A DNA stretch of 64,000 nt from Synergistota bacterium (lineage in GTDB: Bacteria > Synergistota > GBS-1). The notes under the pieces were generated by a model, which was given only the letters and a program-made list of their open reading frames with translations, did not search any database and was not told where the DNA came from. The stretch lies in assembly GCA_025060595.1 (NCBI GenBank), contig JANXBX010000007.1, positions 37,785 through 101,784 on the forward strand. Reading direction: 5' to 3'. Below, one piece after another: positions 1 through 8,832 of the stretch; the first letter of the stretch is position 1, and every line of letters begins with the position of its first letter. Both the position numbers and the translations under genes were made by a program.

Positions 1-1625
1 TTACTAAAATAGCCTCAAACCTTAAGATACCTGAAGATAAACTTATACCTTATGGATGGTACAAAGCTAAAGTGGATTGGCGTTATCTTAGAGAGCTTAA
101 TAACCGAGAGGATGGCAAATTAATAATGGTCACTGCCATAACACCTACTCCTGCAGGTGAAGGGAAAACAACCACAACTATAGGATTAGCCCAGGCTTTG
201 GCTAAACTTAATAAAAAGGCAATGCTATGTATTAGAGAACCTTCTTTAGGACCCTGTTTTGGTATTAAAGGTGGAGCAGCAGGTGGAGGAATGTCCCAGG
301 TCCTCCCGATGGAAGAAATAAATCTCCACTTCACAGGTGATATTCATGCTGTTGGAGCTGCTCATAACCTTCTCTCCGCAATAATAGACAATCACATATA
401 TCAGGAAAATTCTCTTAATATTGACCCCCGAAGAGTAAAATGGGGTAGAGTTATAGATATGAATGACAGAGCTCTTCGTAAAATAATAATAGGCCTTGGA
501 GGCCCTGCCCATGGCATTCCTCGCGAAAGCCGATTTGATATAACAGCAGCATCAGAGGTTATGGCTATACTCTGCTTGTCTAAAGATATGGACGAGCTCA
601 AAGAGAGACTAGGAAACATAGTAGTCGCTCAAACCTACGATAGAAAATTTATTAAGGCTAAAGATTTAAGAGCCCAAGGAGCTATGGCCGCCCTTCTAAA
701 GGATGCTTTGAGTCCAAACCTGGTTCAAACTATAGAAGGGGTACCTGCTTTCGTTCATGGCGGACCATTTGCAAATATCGCTCACGGAACAAACAGTATT
801 ATAGCCACGAAAATGGCTTTAAAGTTATGCGATTATACAGTTGTTGAAACGGGATTTGCAACTGATCTAGGAGCTGAAAAGTTCTTTAACATAGTTTGCA
901 GGACAGGTGGTTTTAAGCCAGATGCAGTAGTGATCGTAACTACAATCAGAGCTTTAAAAATGCACGGGGGAAAGGCTAAAGAAGAACTTAATAAAGAAGA
1001 TCTTGAAGCATTAGAAAAGGGATGTGAAAACCTTAAAAAGCATATAGAAAATATAAAGCTTCATGGTCTTCCGGTAGTTGTTGCTCTGAATAAATTCATT
1101 TATGATACTTCAGCAGAGATAAAGCTTGTTAGAGAACTGGTCCTATCAGAGGGAGCAAGATTTGCTACCTCTGAAGTATGGGAAAGGGGAGGAGAGGGGG
1201 GAATAGAACTAGCTCTGGAAGTTCTCAAAGCAATAGAAGAAGATCCTAACAACTTTAAATACCTATATGAGTTAAACCTACCTATTAAGGAAAAAATTGA
1301 AAGGATAGCTAAGTTTATGTATGGAGCAGATGGCGTTGAATACGATAGAAAAGCTGAAGAAGAAATAAGTGAATTAGAAAGGGCAGGCTATAAAGATCTT
1401 CCATTGTGTATGGCTAAAACGCAGCTTTCATTATCGGACGACCCTAACTTAAAGGGCAGACCTAGTGGCTTCAAGATAAAGGTTAGAGATGTTCTTCTTT
1501 TAGCAGGTGCCGGATTCATAGTCCCAATAGCAGGGGACATAATGACGATGCCAGGCTTGCCTAAGAAACCCGCAGCTGAACTCGTAGATATAGATTCAGA
1601 AGGAAATATAAGCGGATTATTTTAA
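1..1625 (+). CDS. fhs: Formate-tetrahydrofolate ligase, 5' end cut by window
   Basis: ATP-dependent ligation of formate to tetrahydrofolate, giving 10-formyl-THF for one-carbon metabolism in the cytoplasm. The frame is open to the left edge: the codons before the GTG at 72 translate to a typical family N-terminus ending YGWYKAKVDW, so that GTG is an internal Val and the true start lies a few codons outside. Visible motifs are the ATP loop TPTPAGEGKTTTT, the EPSLGPCFGIKGGAAGGG stretch, NLHFTGDIHA, and the family C-terminus MPGLPKKPAAE...GLF. About 540 residues are inside the window, close to the family's roughly 555. It converges on mnmA across a 104-bp gap. Confidence 0.97.
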   Translation, partial: TKIASNLKIPEDKLIPYGWYKAKVDWRYLRELNNREDGKLIMVTAITPTPAGEGKTTTTIGLAQALAKLNKKAMLCIREPSLGPCFGIKGGAAGGGMSQVLPMEEINLHFTGDIHAVGAAHNLLSAIIDNHIYQENSLNIDPRRVKWGRVIDMNDRALRKIIIGLGGPAHGIPRESRFDITAASEVMAILCLSKDMDELKERLGNIVVAQTYDRKFIKAKDLRAQGAMAALLKDALSPNLVQTIEGVPAFVHGGPFANIAHGTNSIIATKMALKLCDYTVVETGFATDLGAEKFFNIVCRTGGFKPDAVVIVTTIRALKMHGGKAKEELNKEDLEALEKGCENLKKHIENIKLHGLPVVVALNKFIYDTSAEIKLVRELVLSEGARFATSEVWERGGEGGIELALEVLKAIEEDPNNFKYLYELNLPIKEKIERIAKFMYGADGVEYDRKAEEEISELERAGYKDLPLCMAKTQLSLSDDPNLKGRPSGFKIKVRDVLLLAGAGFIVPIAGDIMTMPGLPKKPAAELVDIDSEGNISGLF

Positions 1626-1729
1626 CCTTTGAAAAACATATAAAACTTCAAATGTCTTGCTTCTTCACCCATTAATAAAAGGGCACCGAATGGAAAGATA
1701 ATTCATAGGAACCAGGGGAGGAAGGGTTT

Positions 1730-2749
1730 TTATTCTTCTATTATTCCTCCCCAAATAACTTGATTTCCTGAATAGAAGGTAGCAACTTGCCCTGGAGTCA
1801 CGGCTGTAATAGGTTCTTCTAATACTACTTTTACCCTTCCATCCTGAACCGGAACAGCTAATGCTTTAGAAGGAGGAGTATGATATCTAATCTTTACATC
1901 TCCCTTAACCTCTTTTTCCTCAGAAAGCCAATTAACTTGTTTCACCTTGAATTCACTTTTGAATAGCTCTTCAAGAGCTCCAAGAACTACTTCATTTCTC
2001 TCTGCATTTAAAGCAATTATATACTGTCTAATCCCTGTAGCAACACCAAGTCTCCTTCTTTGCCCTATAGTATAAAGAGCTATTCCCTCATGCTCTCCCA
2101 AAATTTTTCCAGAGATATCTCTTATAACACCTTTCTTTAACTTATCCTTAAGTTTATCCTTTATAAACTCCCTAAAGTTCCCTTCTATGAAACAAATATC
2201 CTGACTTCCCCGAGGACTTATAATATCAGCTATCCCTAAATCTTGAGCCTTTTTTAAGACCCACTCACGTGTCTTCTCCCCTAAAGGGAAAATTGCCTTT
2301 TCAAGTAATTCCCTATCTACAAGAGAAAGGAAATAAGATTGATCTTTTTTAGGGTCCTTACCTTTAAATAAACCGAATGGAAACCTTTTAACTATAGCAT
2401 AATGTCCCGTAGCTATATAACTTGCTCCTAGCGATTCTGCTAATTCCCAAAGCTTTAAAAACTTTATCCTACGATTACATATAGCACAGGGATTTGGTGT
2501 CCTTCCCTCGAGGTATTCCCCTAAAAAATAATCTATAACTTCAGTTTTAAATAAAGAGGTTAAATCAATTTCCAATAAGTTTATACCTAACCTACTAGCT
2601 ATTTTTCTTGCTTTCTCAGAGGAGTGATTCTCGCTCAGGATGAAATTCACTCCCACAACATCATAGCCTTGCTCCTTAAGAAGAAAAGCAGAAACAGCGC
2701 TATCCACTCCTCCACTAAGCCCTATAACCACTTTCTCCGTCATCTTCAT
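1730..2749 (-). CDS. mnmA: tRNA-specific 2-thiouridylase MnmA
   Basis: Installs the 2-thio group on U34 of tRNA-Lys, Glu and Gln, using ATP and sulfur relayed as a persulfide. The 339-residue protein has the PP-loop GLSGGVDSAVSA (residues 10-21), the first catalytic Cys in NPCAICNRR (C88) and the second in GSQDICFIEG (C186), so both cysteines of the active pair are present. It is a little shorter than the usual ~360 residues. Its ATG overlaps the stop of the upstream ThiF-like gene by four bases (ATGA), so the two are co-translated. A second in-frame ATG two codons further in is possible. Confidence 0.96.
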   Translation of the reverse strand: MKMTEKVVIGLSGGVDSAVSAFLLKEQGYDVVGVNFILSENHSSEKARKIASRLGINLLEIDLTSLFKTEVIDYFLGEYLEGRTPNPCAICNRRIKFLKLWELAESLGASYIATGHYAIVKRFPFGLFKGKDPKKDQSYFLSLVDRELLEKAIFPLGEKTREWVLKKAQDLGIADIISPRGSQDICFIEGNFREFIKDKLKDKLKKGVIRDISGKILGEHEGIALYTIGQRRRLGVATGIRQYIIALNAERNEVVLGALEELFKSEFKVKQVNWLSEEKEVKGDVKIRYHTPPSKALAVPVQDGRVKVVLEEPITAVTPGQVATFYSGNQVIWGGIIEE

Positions 2750-3420
2750 AACTCTATTAGATAAACTTCTCCCTCCAGAGTATCTATCATCATTAACCTA
2801 TTCACCAGGGATTTCCCAACACCAAACAATATCTTAATAACTTCACAAACTTCATATCCGGCCACTATAGCCACAACCGGAACGATAGCAGGTATAACCT
2901 CAGGAGTTTTTGCCCCTTCAGGATAAAGCTTTTCCAAAACGCTATCATCTTTAATAACACAAACTCTTCCCCACCACCCATGTACAGCTCCATGAACTAA
3001 AGGTATCCCAAGTTTTGAAACTGATTTTATAAGAATCCTCCTTGAGGGAATATTATCCAAAGCATCTACAACAACATTCGCCCCCAATATAAGCCTATCT
3101 ACGTTTTCCTCAGAGAGCTTTTCTCTAATAGGAATTAACTGAACCTCAGGATTTATCTCCTGAACTCTCTTCAAAGCCTCTTCCACCTTAGGTCTACCAA
3201 GGTTATCTAACCTTGAAAGTATTTGCCTATTGAGATTGCTCTCCTCAAATACTTCTGGATCTATGGCTATTATTTTACCAACTCCCAATCTTGCAAGGCT
3301 TTCTATGACAAATCCCCCTAATCCACCACATCCTACCACTGCAACAACACTTTTCCTCAGCTTATTCTGTCCTTCCTCTCCCCACAAGACAACTTGTCTC
3401 GAATATATTTTGTCCAGCAA
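2746..3420 (-). CDS. ThiF/MoeB/HesA-family adenylyltransferase
   Basis: E1-like enzyme expected to adenylate the C-terminal Gly-Gly of a small ubiquitin-fold sulfur carrier (ThiS or MoaD type). It shows the nucleotide-binding VVGCGGLGGFVIESLARLG, the acidic DPEVFEESNLNRQ segment with the family Arg, and DALDNIPSRR. The paired CxxC zinc motifs of classical ThiF/MoeB are absent, so its precise partner is unclear. It is coupled to mnmA, which suggests a role in sulfur relay; a MoaD-like protein with a GG tail is encoded at 39689-39916. I place the start at TTG 3420, because GGGAGG lies 8 nt upstream; the GTG at 3438 has no ribosome-binding site. Confidence 0.85.
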   Translation of the reverse strand: MLDKIYSRQVVLWGEEGQNKLRKSVVAVVGCGGLGGFVIESLARLGVGKIIAIDPEVFEESNLNRQILSRLDNLGRPKVEEALKRVQEINPEVQLIPIREKLSEENVDRLILGANVVVDALDNIPSRRILIKSVSKLGIPLVHGAVHGWWGRVCVIKDDSVLEKLYPEGAKTPEVIPAIVPVVAIVAGYEVCEVIKILFGVGKSLVNRLMMIDTLEGEVYLIEL

Positions 3421-3492
3421 AGCCTTTCCCTCCCACACGTTAAGCTAAAAACTGCTTAAATTATACACTCCTCTAAACACTTTTAAAAGACC

Positions 3493-3521
3493 TTGACAAA
3501 AACAAAGAAGAGTGCTATCCT
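3493..3521 (+). promoter_or_regulatory. Sigma-70-type promoter of the RpiR-aminotransferase operon
   Basis: A perfect -35 TTGACA (3493-3498), a 17-nt spacer and a -10 TATCCT (3516-3521) lie 54 bp upstream of the RpiR-family start in the divergent gap with the ThiF-like gene. The match is strong in both spacing and sequence. Confidence 0.75.
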
Positions 3522-3575
3522 TTTTGAAGGAAAAGTTACATTTTTTAAATTAAAAAGAAGAGGATTTTTCTTCAA

Positions 3576-4454
3576 ATGGTTGGATTAATAGAGCAACTAA
3601 GAGAAAATCAAGAAAAGTTTACATCTGCTCAAAGAAAATTAGCTAAGTTTCTATTAGAAAACCTTGAAAAGGTAGCTTTTATGTCTACTTCCACCTTAGC
3701 AAGAATGGCAGGTGTTAGTGAAGCCACAGTCATTAGATTTTCCCAACTCGTTGGGTACAAGGGATTTCCAGAACTTAAAGAAGCCTTAAGAGAAATAGTT
3801 CTTAGAAGATTAGACACATCTAAGAGATTAAGTGATTATATCAAAACAGAGGAAGGAGACCATATATTACTCAAAATTCTCAAAAAAGAGAAAGCTATTC
3901 TCGATTTACTTATAGAAACAGCATCCGTAAACGACTTTGAAAAAGTTGTAGATGCCATAGAAAAGGCAAAAAGAATATTCATCATATCCCATAGAAGTGT
4001 CTATGCAATAGGTTATTACCTCAGCTTTTATCTTAATCTCTTAGGATATCAAAATTTCCTTCTCAAAGGAAAGGAATTATCTTACGAGCTCCTTTCATCT
4101 TCTAAAGAGGGAGACTTAGCAATAGCTATTACTTTCCCCAGATATTCCGCAGAAACGGTCGAGCTTTTCTCTTTCGCAGTTCAAAGAAATATAGAAACAA
4201 TAGCCATTACCGATGATTACCTTTCTCCCATAGCCTCTAAAGCATCATATGTTTTATCCGTCCCAACGGATTTTATCTCCTTTGTTGATTCTCTTACAGC
4301 TCCAATGAGCTTAATTAATGCTATTATAGTTGCTCTGAGCTTGAAAAAGCCAGAAGAATATAAAGCAAGACTTGAAAATCTTGAAAAAATTTGGAAAAGC
4401 AAGAATATATACTGGCAAGAAAAGATAAAGGAGGCAGAAGAAGATGAAAAATGA
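3576..4454 (+). CDS. RpiR-family transcriptional regulator (HTH + SIS)
   Basis: Predicted DNA-binding regulator of the operon it heads. Residues 1-80 form the RpiR helix-turn-helix, with the characteristic STLARMAGVSEATVIRFSQLVGYKGFPELKEAL. Residues ~125-255 form a sugar-isomerase (SIS) ligand domain. Most RpiR members sense phosphosugars, but members placed with aminotransferases and CoA enzymes may sense other metabolites, so the ligand is unknown. The 3' end overlaps the aminotransferase gene by 11 bp, tying its expression to the catabolic genes downstream. The 292-residue length is normal for the family. Confidence 0.93.
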   Translation: MVGLIEQLRENQEKFTSAQRKLAKFLLENLEKVAFMSTSTLARMAGVSEATVIRFSQLVGYKGFPELKEALREIVLRRLDTSKRLSDYIKTEEGDHILLKILKKEKAILDLLIETASVNDFEKVVDAIEKAKRIFIISHRSVYAIGYYLSFYLNLLGYQNFLLKGKELSYELLSSSKEGDLAIAITFPRYSAETVELFSFAVQRNIETIAITDDYLSPIASKASYVLSVPTDFISFVDSLTAPMSLINAIIVALSLKKPEEYKARLENLEKIWKSKNIYWQEKIKEAEEDEK

Positions 4455-5790
4455 TTTTGTTTTCTACAGAGATTTCAAGCATTACCATCCAATAGTCGAA
4501 AGAGGCGAAGGGATATACATATATGACAAAAACGGTAAAAAATATATAGATGCTTGCTCAGGAGCTCTCGTTTCCAACTTAGGACATGGCATAAAAGAAA
4601 TAGCTGAAGCTATATATGAACAAGCTCAAAAAATAGCCTTTGCCCATCTTTCAATGCTCGTTAGTGAACCAGCTATAGAACTAGCTCTTTTACTTAAAGA
4701 TCTCGCTCCTGGAGATTTAAACTATACCTGGTTCGTATCTGGTGGTTCCGAAGCTGTAGAATCTGCTATAAAGCTCGCTCGTCAATATTTCTTAGAAAGA
4801 GACAGTGAAAAAAGCTCTAAGTATAAAATAATAGGGAGATGGAACTCCTTCCACGGAAACACTCTCGGAGCTTTAGCTATAGGCGGACACATTTCAAGAA
4901 GAAAGCCCTATATCCCTATGTTCATGGAGTTCCCACATATAAATCCCCACTACTGCTATCGCTGTCCATTTAAGCTAGAATATCCCTCCTGTGATTTAAG
5001 ATGTGCTTTCGAGCTAGAAGATGTAGTAAAGAGAGAAGGGGCCCAGTACATCGCTGCCTTCATAGCAGAACCTGTAGTTGGCGCTACCGTTGGAGCTTTA
5101 GTCCCTCCACCAGAGTATTGGCCTATAGTGAGAGAAATATGTGATAAATACGATATTCTTTTAATAGCAGATGAGGTTATGACAGGGCTTGGTAGGACAG
5201 GTGAAAACTTTGCTGTAAACCACTGGAAAGTAATCCCTGATATGATAGTTTTAGGGAAAGGGATGTCGGCAGGATATAGTCCATTAGCTGGAGTTATAGT
5301 AAGCGAAAAGATTACCGAAACAATCAAGAAAGGTAGTGGAAGATTTATTCATGGTCACACTTACGGAGGAAACCCTCTATCCTGTGCTACAGGTGTTGCA
5401 GTACTCAAGTACATTCTTAAACACAATTTAATAGAAAACGTTAAAAACATGGGAGCTTATTTAGAAACTCTTTTAAGAAAAGATCTCTGCGAGATTCCTA
5501 TAATTGGTGACATTAGAGGTATAGGACTGATGTGGGGAATAGAAATAGTTAAGGATAAAAACACTAAGGAACCTTTTCCAAGATCAGTAAATGCAATATC
5601 GAAAGTAACTAACATTCTTACTGAAATGGGTCTATTAGTTTACCCAGGAAGTGGAGCTGCAGACGGTATAAGAGGAGATCATTTCATGATAGCTCCTCCA
5701 TTCACCTTGAAAGAGGAAGAAGCCATTGAAATAGTCCATCTATTAAGAGAAGGCCTGAAAAAGGCTTCCGAGATCTTATTAAGGGAGTGA
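4444..5790 (+). CDS. Class III PLP-dependent aminotransferase
   Basis: Fold-type I omega-amino-acid-type aminotransferase of 448 residues. It shows the PLP-phosphate region VSGGSEAVESAIKLAR, the cofactor aspartate in LLIADEVMTG (about residue 242) and the Schiff-base lysine in VLGKGMSAGYSPLAG (about residue 272). A small cysteine cluster, C171-x2-C174-x8-C183-x3-C187, could hold a metal; similar clusters occur in some relatives. The substrate cannot be read from sequence. Because CoA-transferase and thiolase follow in the same operon, an amino acid whose deamination gives a 3-oxo acid is a reasonable guess. A strong GGAGG lies nine bases before the ATG. Confidence 0.93.
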   Translation: MKNDFVFYRDFKHYHPIVERGEGIYIYDKNGKKYIDACSGALVSNLGHGIKEIAEAIYEQAQKIAFAHLSMLVSEPAIELALLLKDLAPGDLNYTWFVSGGSEAVESAIKLARQYFLERDSEKSSKYKIIGRWNSFHGNTLGALAIGGHISRRKPYIPMFMEFPHINPHYCYRCPFKLEYPSCDLRCAFELEDVVKREGAQYIAAFIAEPVVGATVGALVPPPEYWPIVREICDKYDILLIADEVMTGLGRTGENFAVNHWKVIPDMIVLGKGMSAGYSPLAGVIVSEKITETIKKGSGRFIHGHTYGGNPLSCATGVAVLKYILKHNLIENVKNMGAYLETLLRKDLCEIPIIGDIRGIGLMWGIEIVKDKNTKEPFPRSVNAISKVTNILTEMGLLVYPGSGAADGIRGDHFMIAPPFTLKEEEAIEIVHLLREGLKKASEILLRE

Positions 5791-5798
5791 TTGTTAAT

Positions 5799-6467
5799 AT
5801 GGGTTCTTATTTTAAACCTATAATGACTCCAGATGAAGCTGTTAAAGATATTTTTGATGGAGCAACTATAATGATAGGAGGATTCAATGTAGGTGGGATT
5901 CCTTATTCCTTAGTCGAAGCTCTGCTTAGAAAAGGAGTTAAAAATCTAACATTGATATGTAATGACACAGCTTATGAAGATGTGGGACATGGCAAACTCA
6001 TAGCAAATGGTCAAGTCAAAAAGGTAATCGCTTCCCATATAGGACTAAATAAAATGACTCAAAAGCTATATAATGAAGGTCTTTTAGAAGTGGAATTTGT
6101 TCCCCAAGGCACTCTTGCTGAAAGAATAAGAGCAGGCGGCTTCGGTCTTGGAGGAGTACTTACACCTACAGGCATTGGAACCTTAGCAGAAAAAGGAAAA
6201 CAAGTTTTAGAAATAAATGGCAAAAAATATATTCTTGAGCTCCCCTTACGTGCCGATTTCTCCTTAATAAAAGCAAAGAAAGCCGACAAGATAGGAAACC
6301 TTTGGTACTGGGGAAATGCAAGAAACTTCAATCCACTTATGGCAGCAGCTGCTGACATAGTTATAGCCGAGGTAGAGATTCTCGTAAATGTTGGAGAAAT
6401 TGATCCAAATGACGTTCACACACCGGGAATACTAGTAGATAGATTGGTAATATCTGGAGGTGAGTAG
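5799..6467 (+). CDS. 3-oxoacid CoA-transferase, subunit A (alpha)
   Basis: Alpha subunit of a family I CoA-transferase, which moves CoA from an acyl-CoA donor to a short-chain acid such as acetoacetate. It has the family start DGATIMIGGFNVGGIPYSLVEALL, the stretch QGTLAERIRAGGFGLGGVLTPTG and a later HTPGILVDRLV. I chose the ATG at 5799, since AAGGGAGTGATT, close to a perfect Shine-Dalgarno, sits just upstream. A GTG at 5787 would overlap that site. The subunit B gene begins three bases after the stop, so the two are made together. Confidence 0.93.
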   Translation: MGSYFKPIMTPDEAVKDIFDGATIMIGGFNVGGIPYSLVEALLRKGVKNLTLICNDTAYEDVGHGKLIANGQVKKVIASHIGLNKMTQKLYNEGLLEVEFVPQGTLAERIRAGGFGLGGVLTPTGIGTLAEKGKQVLEINGKKYILELPLRADFSLIKAKKADKIGNLWYWGNARNFNPLMAAAADIVIAEVEILVNVGEIDPNDVHTPGILVDRLVISGGE

Positions 6468-6469
6468 TA

Positions 6470-7141
6470 TTGATACCCAATATACCTGAAGAAGAAGCCA
6501 AAATAAGGATAGCAAAAAGAATAGCTAAAGAATTTAAAGATGGGGATGTGGTTAACCTTGGAATAGGTATACCATCTCTTGTGGCTGATTATATTCCCAA
6601 AGATATTCACGTAATATTTCACACAGAAAATGGTATGCTTGGTGCTGGCCCTAAAGTTAAAGAGGAAGAAGGAACGATAGATATTATAGGAGCTGGAGGA
6701 GTGAAAATTACCGTTCTTCCAGGCGGCTCTTTTTTTAGTAGTGATATTTCTTTTGGATTAATTCGTGGAGGACATATAGATATAACAGTATTAGGAACAT
6801 TAGAAGTAGACGAAGAGGGAAATCTTGCAAATTGGATGATCCCAGGAAAACTCACTCCCGGCATGGGAGGAGCAATGGATCTTGTAACGGGATCGAAAAA
6901 GGTTTTTGTGGCAACATTACATACAGCTAAAGGAAAACCGAAAATAGTAAAGAGATGTTCACTACCTTTAACAGGACAAAAAGTCGTAAGCAAGATATTT
7001 ACTGAATTAGCAGTCTTTGAGGTTACAAAGAAAGGTTTAGTCCTCGAAGAAATCGCTCCAGATGTCGACTTAAAAACACTAAGAGAAATCACAGAACCAG
7101 ATTTCAAAGTTAAGGAACCACTTAAAATAATGGAGGTATGA
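6470..7141 (+). CDS. 3-oxoacid CoA-transferase, subunit B (beta)
   Basis: Catalytic beta subunit of the same CoA-transferase, 223 residues. It contains GDVVNLGIGIPSLVADYIP and the active-site glutamate in HTENGMLGAGP, which forms the covalent glutamyl-CoA intermediate in this family. The C-terminal half, with GGAMDLVTGSKKV and LPLTGQKVV, is typical. Translation starts at TTG 6470 behind GGAGGTGA. The stop overlaps the thiolase start region. Donor and acceptor are not decided by sequence; acetyl-CoA or butyryl-CoA with acetoacetate is most likely given the thiolase next door. Confidence 0.94.
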   Translation: MIPNIPEEEAKIRIAKRIAKEFKDGDVVNLGIGIPSLVADYIPKDIHVIFHTENGMLGAGPKVKEEEGTIDIIGAGGVKITVLPGGSFFSSDISFGLIRGGHIDITVLGTLEVDEEGNLANWMIPGKLTPGMGGAMDLVTGSKKVFVATLHTAKGKPKIVKRCSLPLTGQKVVSKIFTELAVFEVTKKGLVLEEIAPDVDLKTLREITEPDFKVKEPLKIMEV

Positions 7142-7146
7142 TGAAA

Positions 7147-8325
7147 ATGAGTAGGGTAGTCATACTTTCAGCAGTTAGAACTCCAGGAGGGAGGTTTGGA
7201 GGTTCTCTATCATCTTTCACAGCAGCGGAGCTAGGAGCTATTGCTATTAGGGAAGCCATTATAAGAGCAAATATACCTATTGAAGTAATTGGAGAAGTAA
7301 TAATGGGCAACGCCTGGCAAGCAGGGGTTGGACCTAATGTAGCAAGAATAAGCGCAATCTTCGCAGGGCTACCTGAAAGCGTATCAGCCTTTACGGTTAA
7401 TAAAAGATGCGGTTCCGGTTTAAAAGCAGTAATGCTTGGAGCCGATGCTATATTATTAGGAAGGGAAAAGGTAGTGGTAGCAGGAGGAACAGAAGCAACA
7501 AGTCAGGTCCCCTATATACTTCAAGGTGCAAGATGGGGATACAAGATGGGTCATCAAGAAATATACGATGCCCTTCACAAAGATGGTTTCTTCTGTCCTA
7601 TGGCTAATATGATGATGGGAGCCACAGCAGAAATCTTGGTTCAAGAATACAATATATCTCGAAGAGAACAAGATGAATACGCTCTGGAATCACACAGAAG
7701 AGCTATACACGCTATTGACTCTGGAAAATTTAATGAAGAAATCGTTCCAGTAGAAGTTAAAGACAAAACAGGCACCTTTTTATTTAAACAAGATGAAATT
7801 CCTCGCAGAGATACCTCTCTTGAAAAACTTGCAAAACTTCCTCCTGTGTTTAAAGAAAACGGTACTATTACTGCTGGAACAAGCTCTGCTTTATGCGATG
7901 CGGCAGCAGCCGTTGTCCTAGCTGATGAAGACTGGGCAAAAGCCGAGGGCTTAAAACCTTTAGCAAGAATACTTTCATATACAAGTATCGGAATAGCACC
8001 AGATCACATGGGATTAGGTCCTGTAAAAGCTGTTCCTAAAGCACTATCATTAGCAGGTATCTCTTTAAAAGATATAGATTTAATAGAACTTAACGAAGCA
8101 TTTGCAGCCCAAGTAATAGCTGTAGAAAGGGAACTTGGCTTAGATCACACAAAAGTAAATATACACGGAGGAGCAATAGCACTAGGACATCCTATTGGAG
8201 CAACAGGATCTAAAATTCTGACAACTTTAATCCATGCCCTTAAAACTTATGACAAGCAATTTGGTCTTGTGACTCTTTGTATAGGTGGAGGACAAGGTAT
8301 TGCTATGGTGATCGAAAGATTATAA
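7147..8325 (+). CDS. Acetyl-CoA acetyltransferase (thiolase)
   Basis: Thiolase that splits acetoacetyl-CoA with CoA into two acetyl-CoA, or condenses them. The nucleophilic Cys is in VNKRCGSGLKAV (about residue 88), the NEAF motif in IELNEAFAAQ, the catalytic His in HGGAIALGHPIGATGSK, and the second catalytic Cys in CIGGGQGIAMVIE. Full length at ~392 residues. Three ATGs occur in a row (7138, 7141, 7147). GGAGG ends at 7136, so 7141 or 7147 is better spaced than 7138, and 7147 fits the family N-terminus MSRVVILSAVRTP. It is the last gene of the RpiR operon and overlaps the convergent hydrolase gene by 6 bp. Confidence 0.96.
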   Translation: MSRVVILSAVRTPGGRFGGSLSSFTAAELGAIAIREAIIRANIPIEVIGEVIMGNAWQAGVGPNVARISAIFAGLPESVSAFTVNKRCGSGLKAVMLGADAILLGREKVVVAGGTEATSQVPYILQGARWGYKMGHQEIYDALHKDGFFCPMANMMMGATAEILVQEYNISRREQDEYALESHRRAIHAIDSGKFNEEIVPVEVKDKTGTFLFKQDEIPRRDTSLEKLAKLPPVFKENGTITAGTSSALCDAAAAVVLADEDWAKAEGLKPLARILSYTSIGIAPDHMGLGPVKAVPKALSLAGISLKDIDLIELNEAFAAQVIAVERELGLDHTKVNIHGGAIALGHPIGATGSKILTTLIHALKTYDKQFGLVTLCIGGGQGIAMVIERL

Positions 8326-8832
8326 TATTTCTATTTTTAAACTCTCGCTCATCTCTTTCAAAGCCCATTTGTGTTTTTCCTCTGTTATACTTGCACACCC
8401 ATCCTTATAAACCTTAACTGGATAACCTAACATCTTGGCATGAGCGCTCGTATAGAGAACACATATATTTGTTAAAACCCCAACAACGTATATTTCATTT
8501 ATTTTTTCCTTTTCAAGAATATCTTTAAGCTGAGTTTCTATAAAGCCATCATAAGTTTTCTTTTCTACCAAGATATCCTCGGGTTGAGGTGCAATCTCAT
8601 CTATAACTTTAGCCCCCCAACTTCCCTTACTTGCATGAGGAGGCCAATCCTTAAATTCTTTATCATCTTCAGAATGAGCATCACATATGTAAAATACTTT
8701 TCCTTCCTTCCTAAACTCATGAACCCTTTCTTTAATAAAGGGGACTATCCTCCTACCAGATTCACCAATATAGAGCTTCCCAGCAGGGTTTACAAAATCA
8801 TTAAGCATGTCAATTACAAATAAAGCTTTCAT
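8320..8832 (-). CDS. Isochorismatase/nicotinamidase-family cysteine hydrolase
   Basis: Small cytoplasmic hydrolase of the nicotinamidase superfamily, which cleaves an amide or ester through an Asp-Lys-Cys triad. The triad is visible: Asp in [10 protein letters not shown] (residue 8 from the ATG chosen), Lys in ILVEKKTYDGF, and Cys in VVGVLTNICVLYTSAHA. The metal-site residues of nicotinamidases (D-x-H type) are plausibly supplied by CDAHSEDD. Nicotinamidase is possible but the substrate is not proven. The ATG at 8832 has AGGGGGTGAGG in front; a GTG at 8841 would sit inside that site. Its 5' end lies within the small ORF upstream. Confidence 0.85.
   Translation of the reverse strand: MKALFVIDMLNDFVNPAGKLYIGESGRRIVPFIKERVHEFRKEGKVFYICDAHSEDDKEFKDWPPHASKGSWGAKVIDEIAPQPEDILVEKKTYDGFIETQLKDILEKEKINEIYVVGVLTNICVLYTSAHAKMLGYPVKVYKDGCASITEEKHKWALKEMSESLKIEIL

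Noticed and set aside
1715..1752. Terminator between fhs and mnmA
   Set aside because: A 9-bp inverted repeat with a 20-base loop overlaps the mnmA stop, but there is no proper T-run and the loop is too long.
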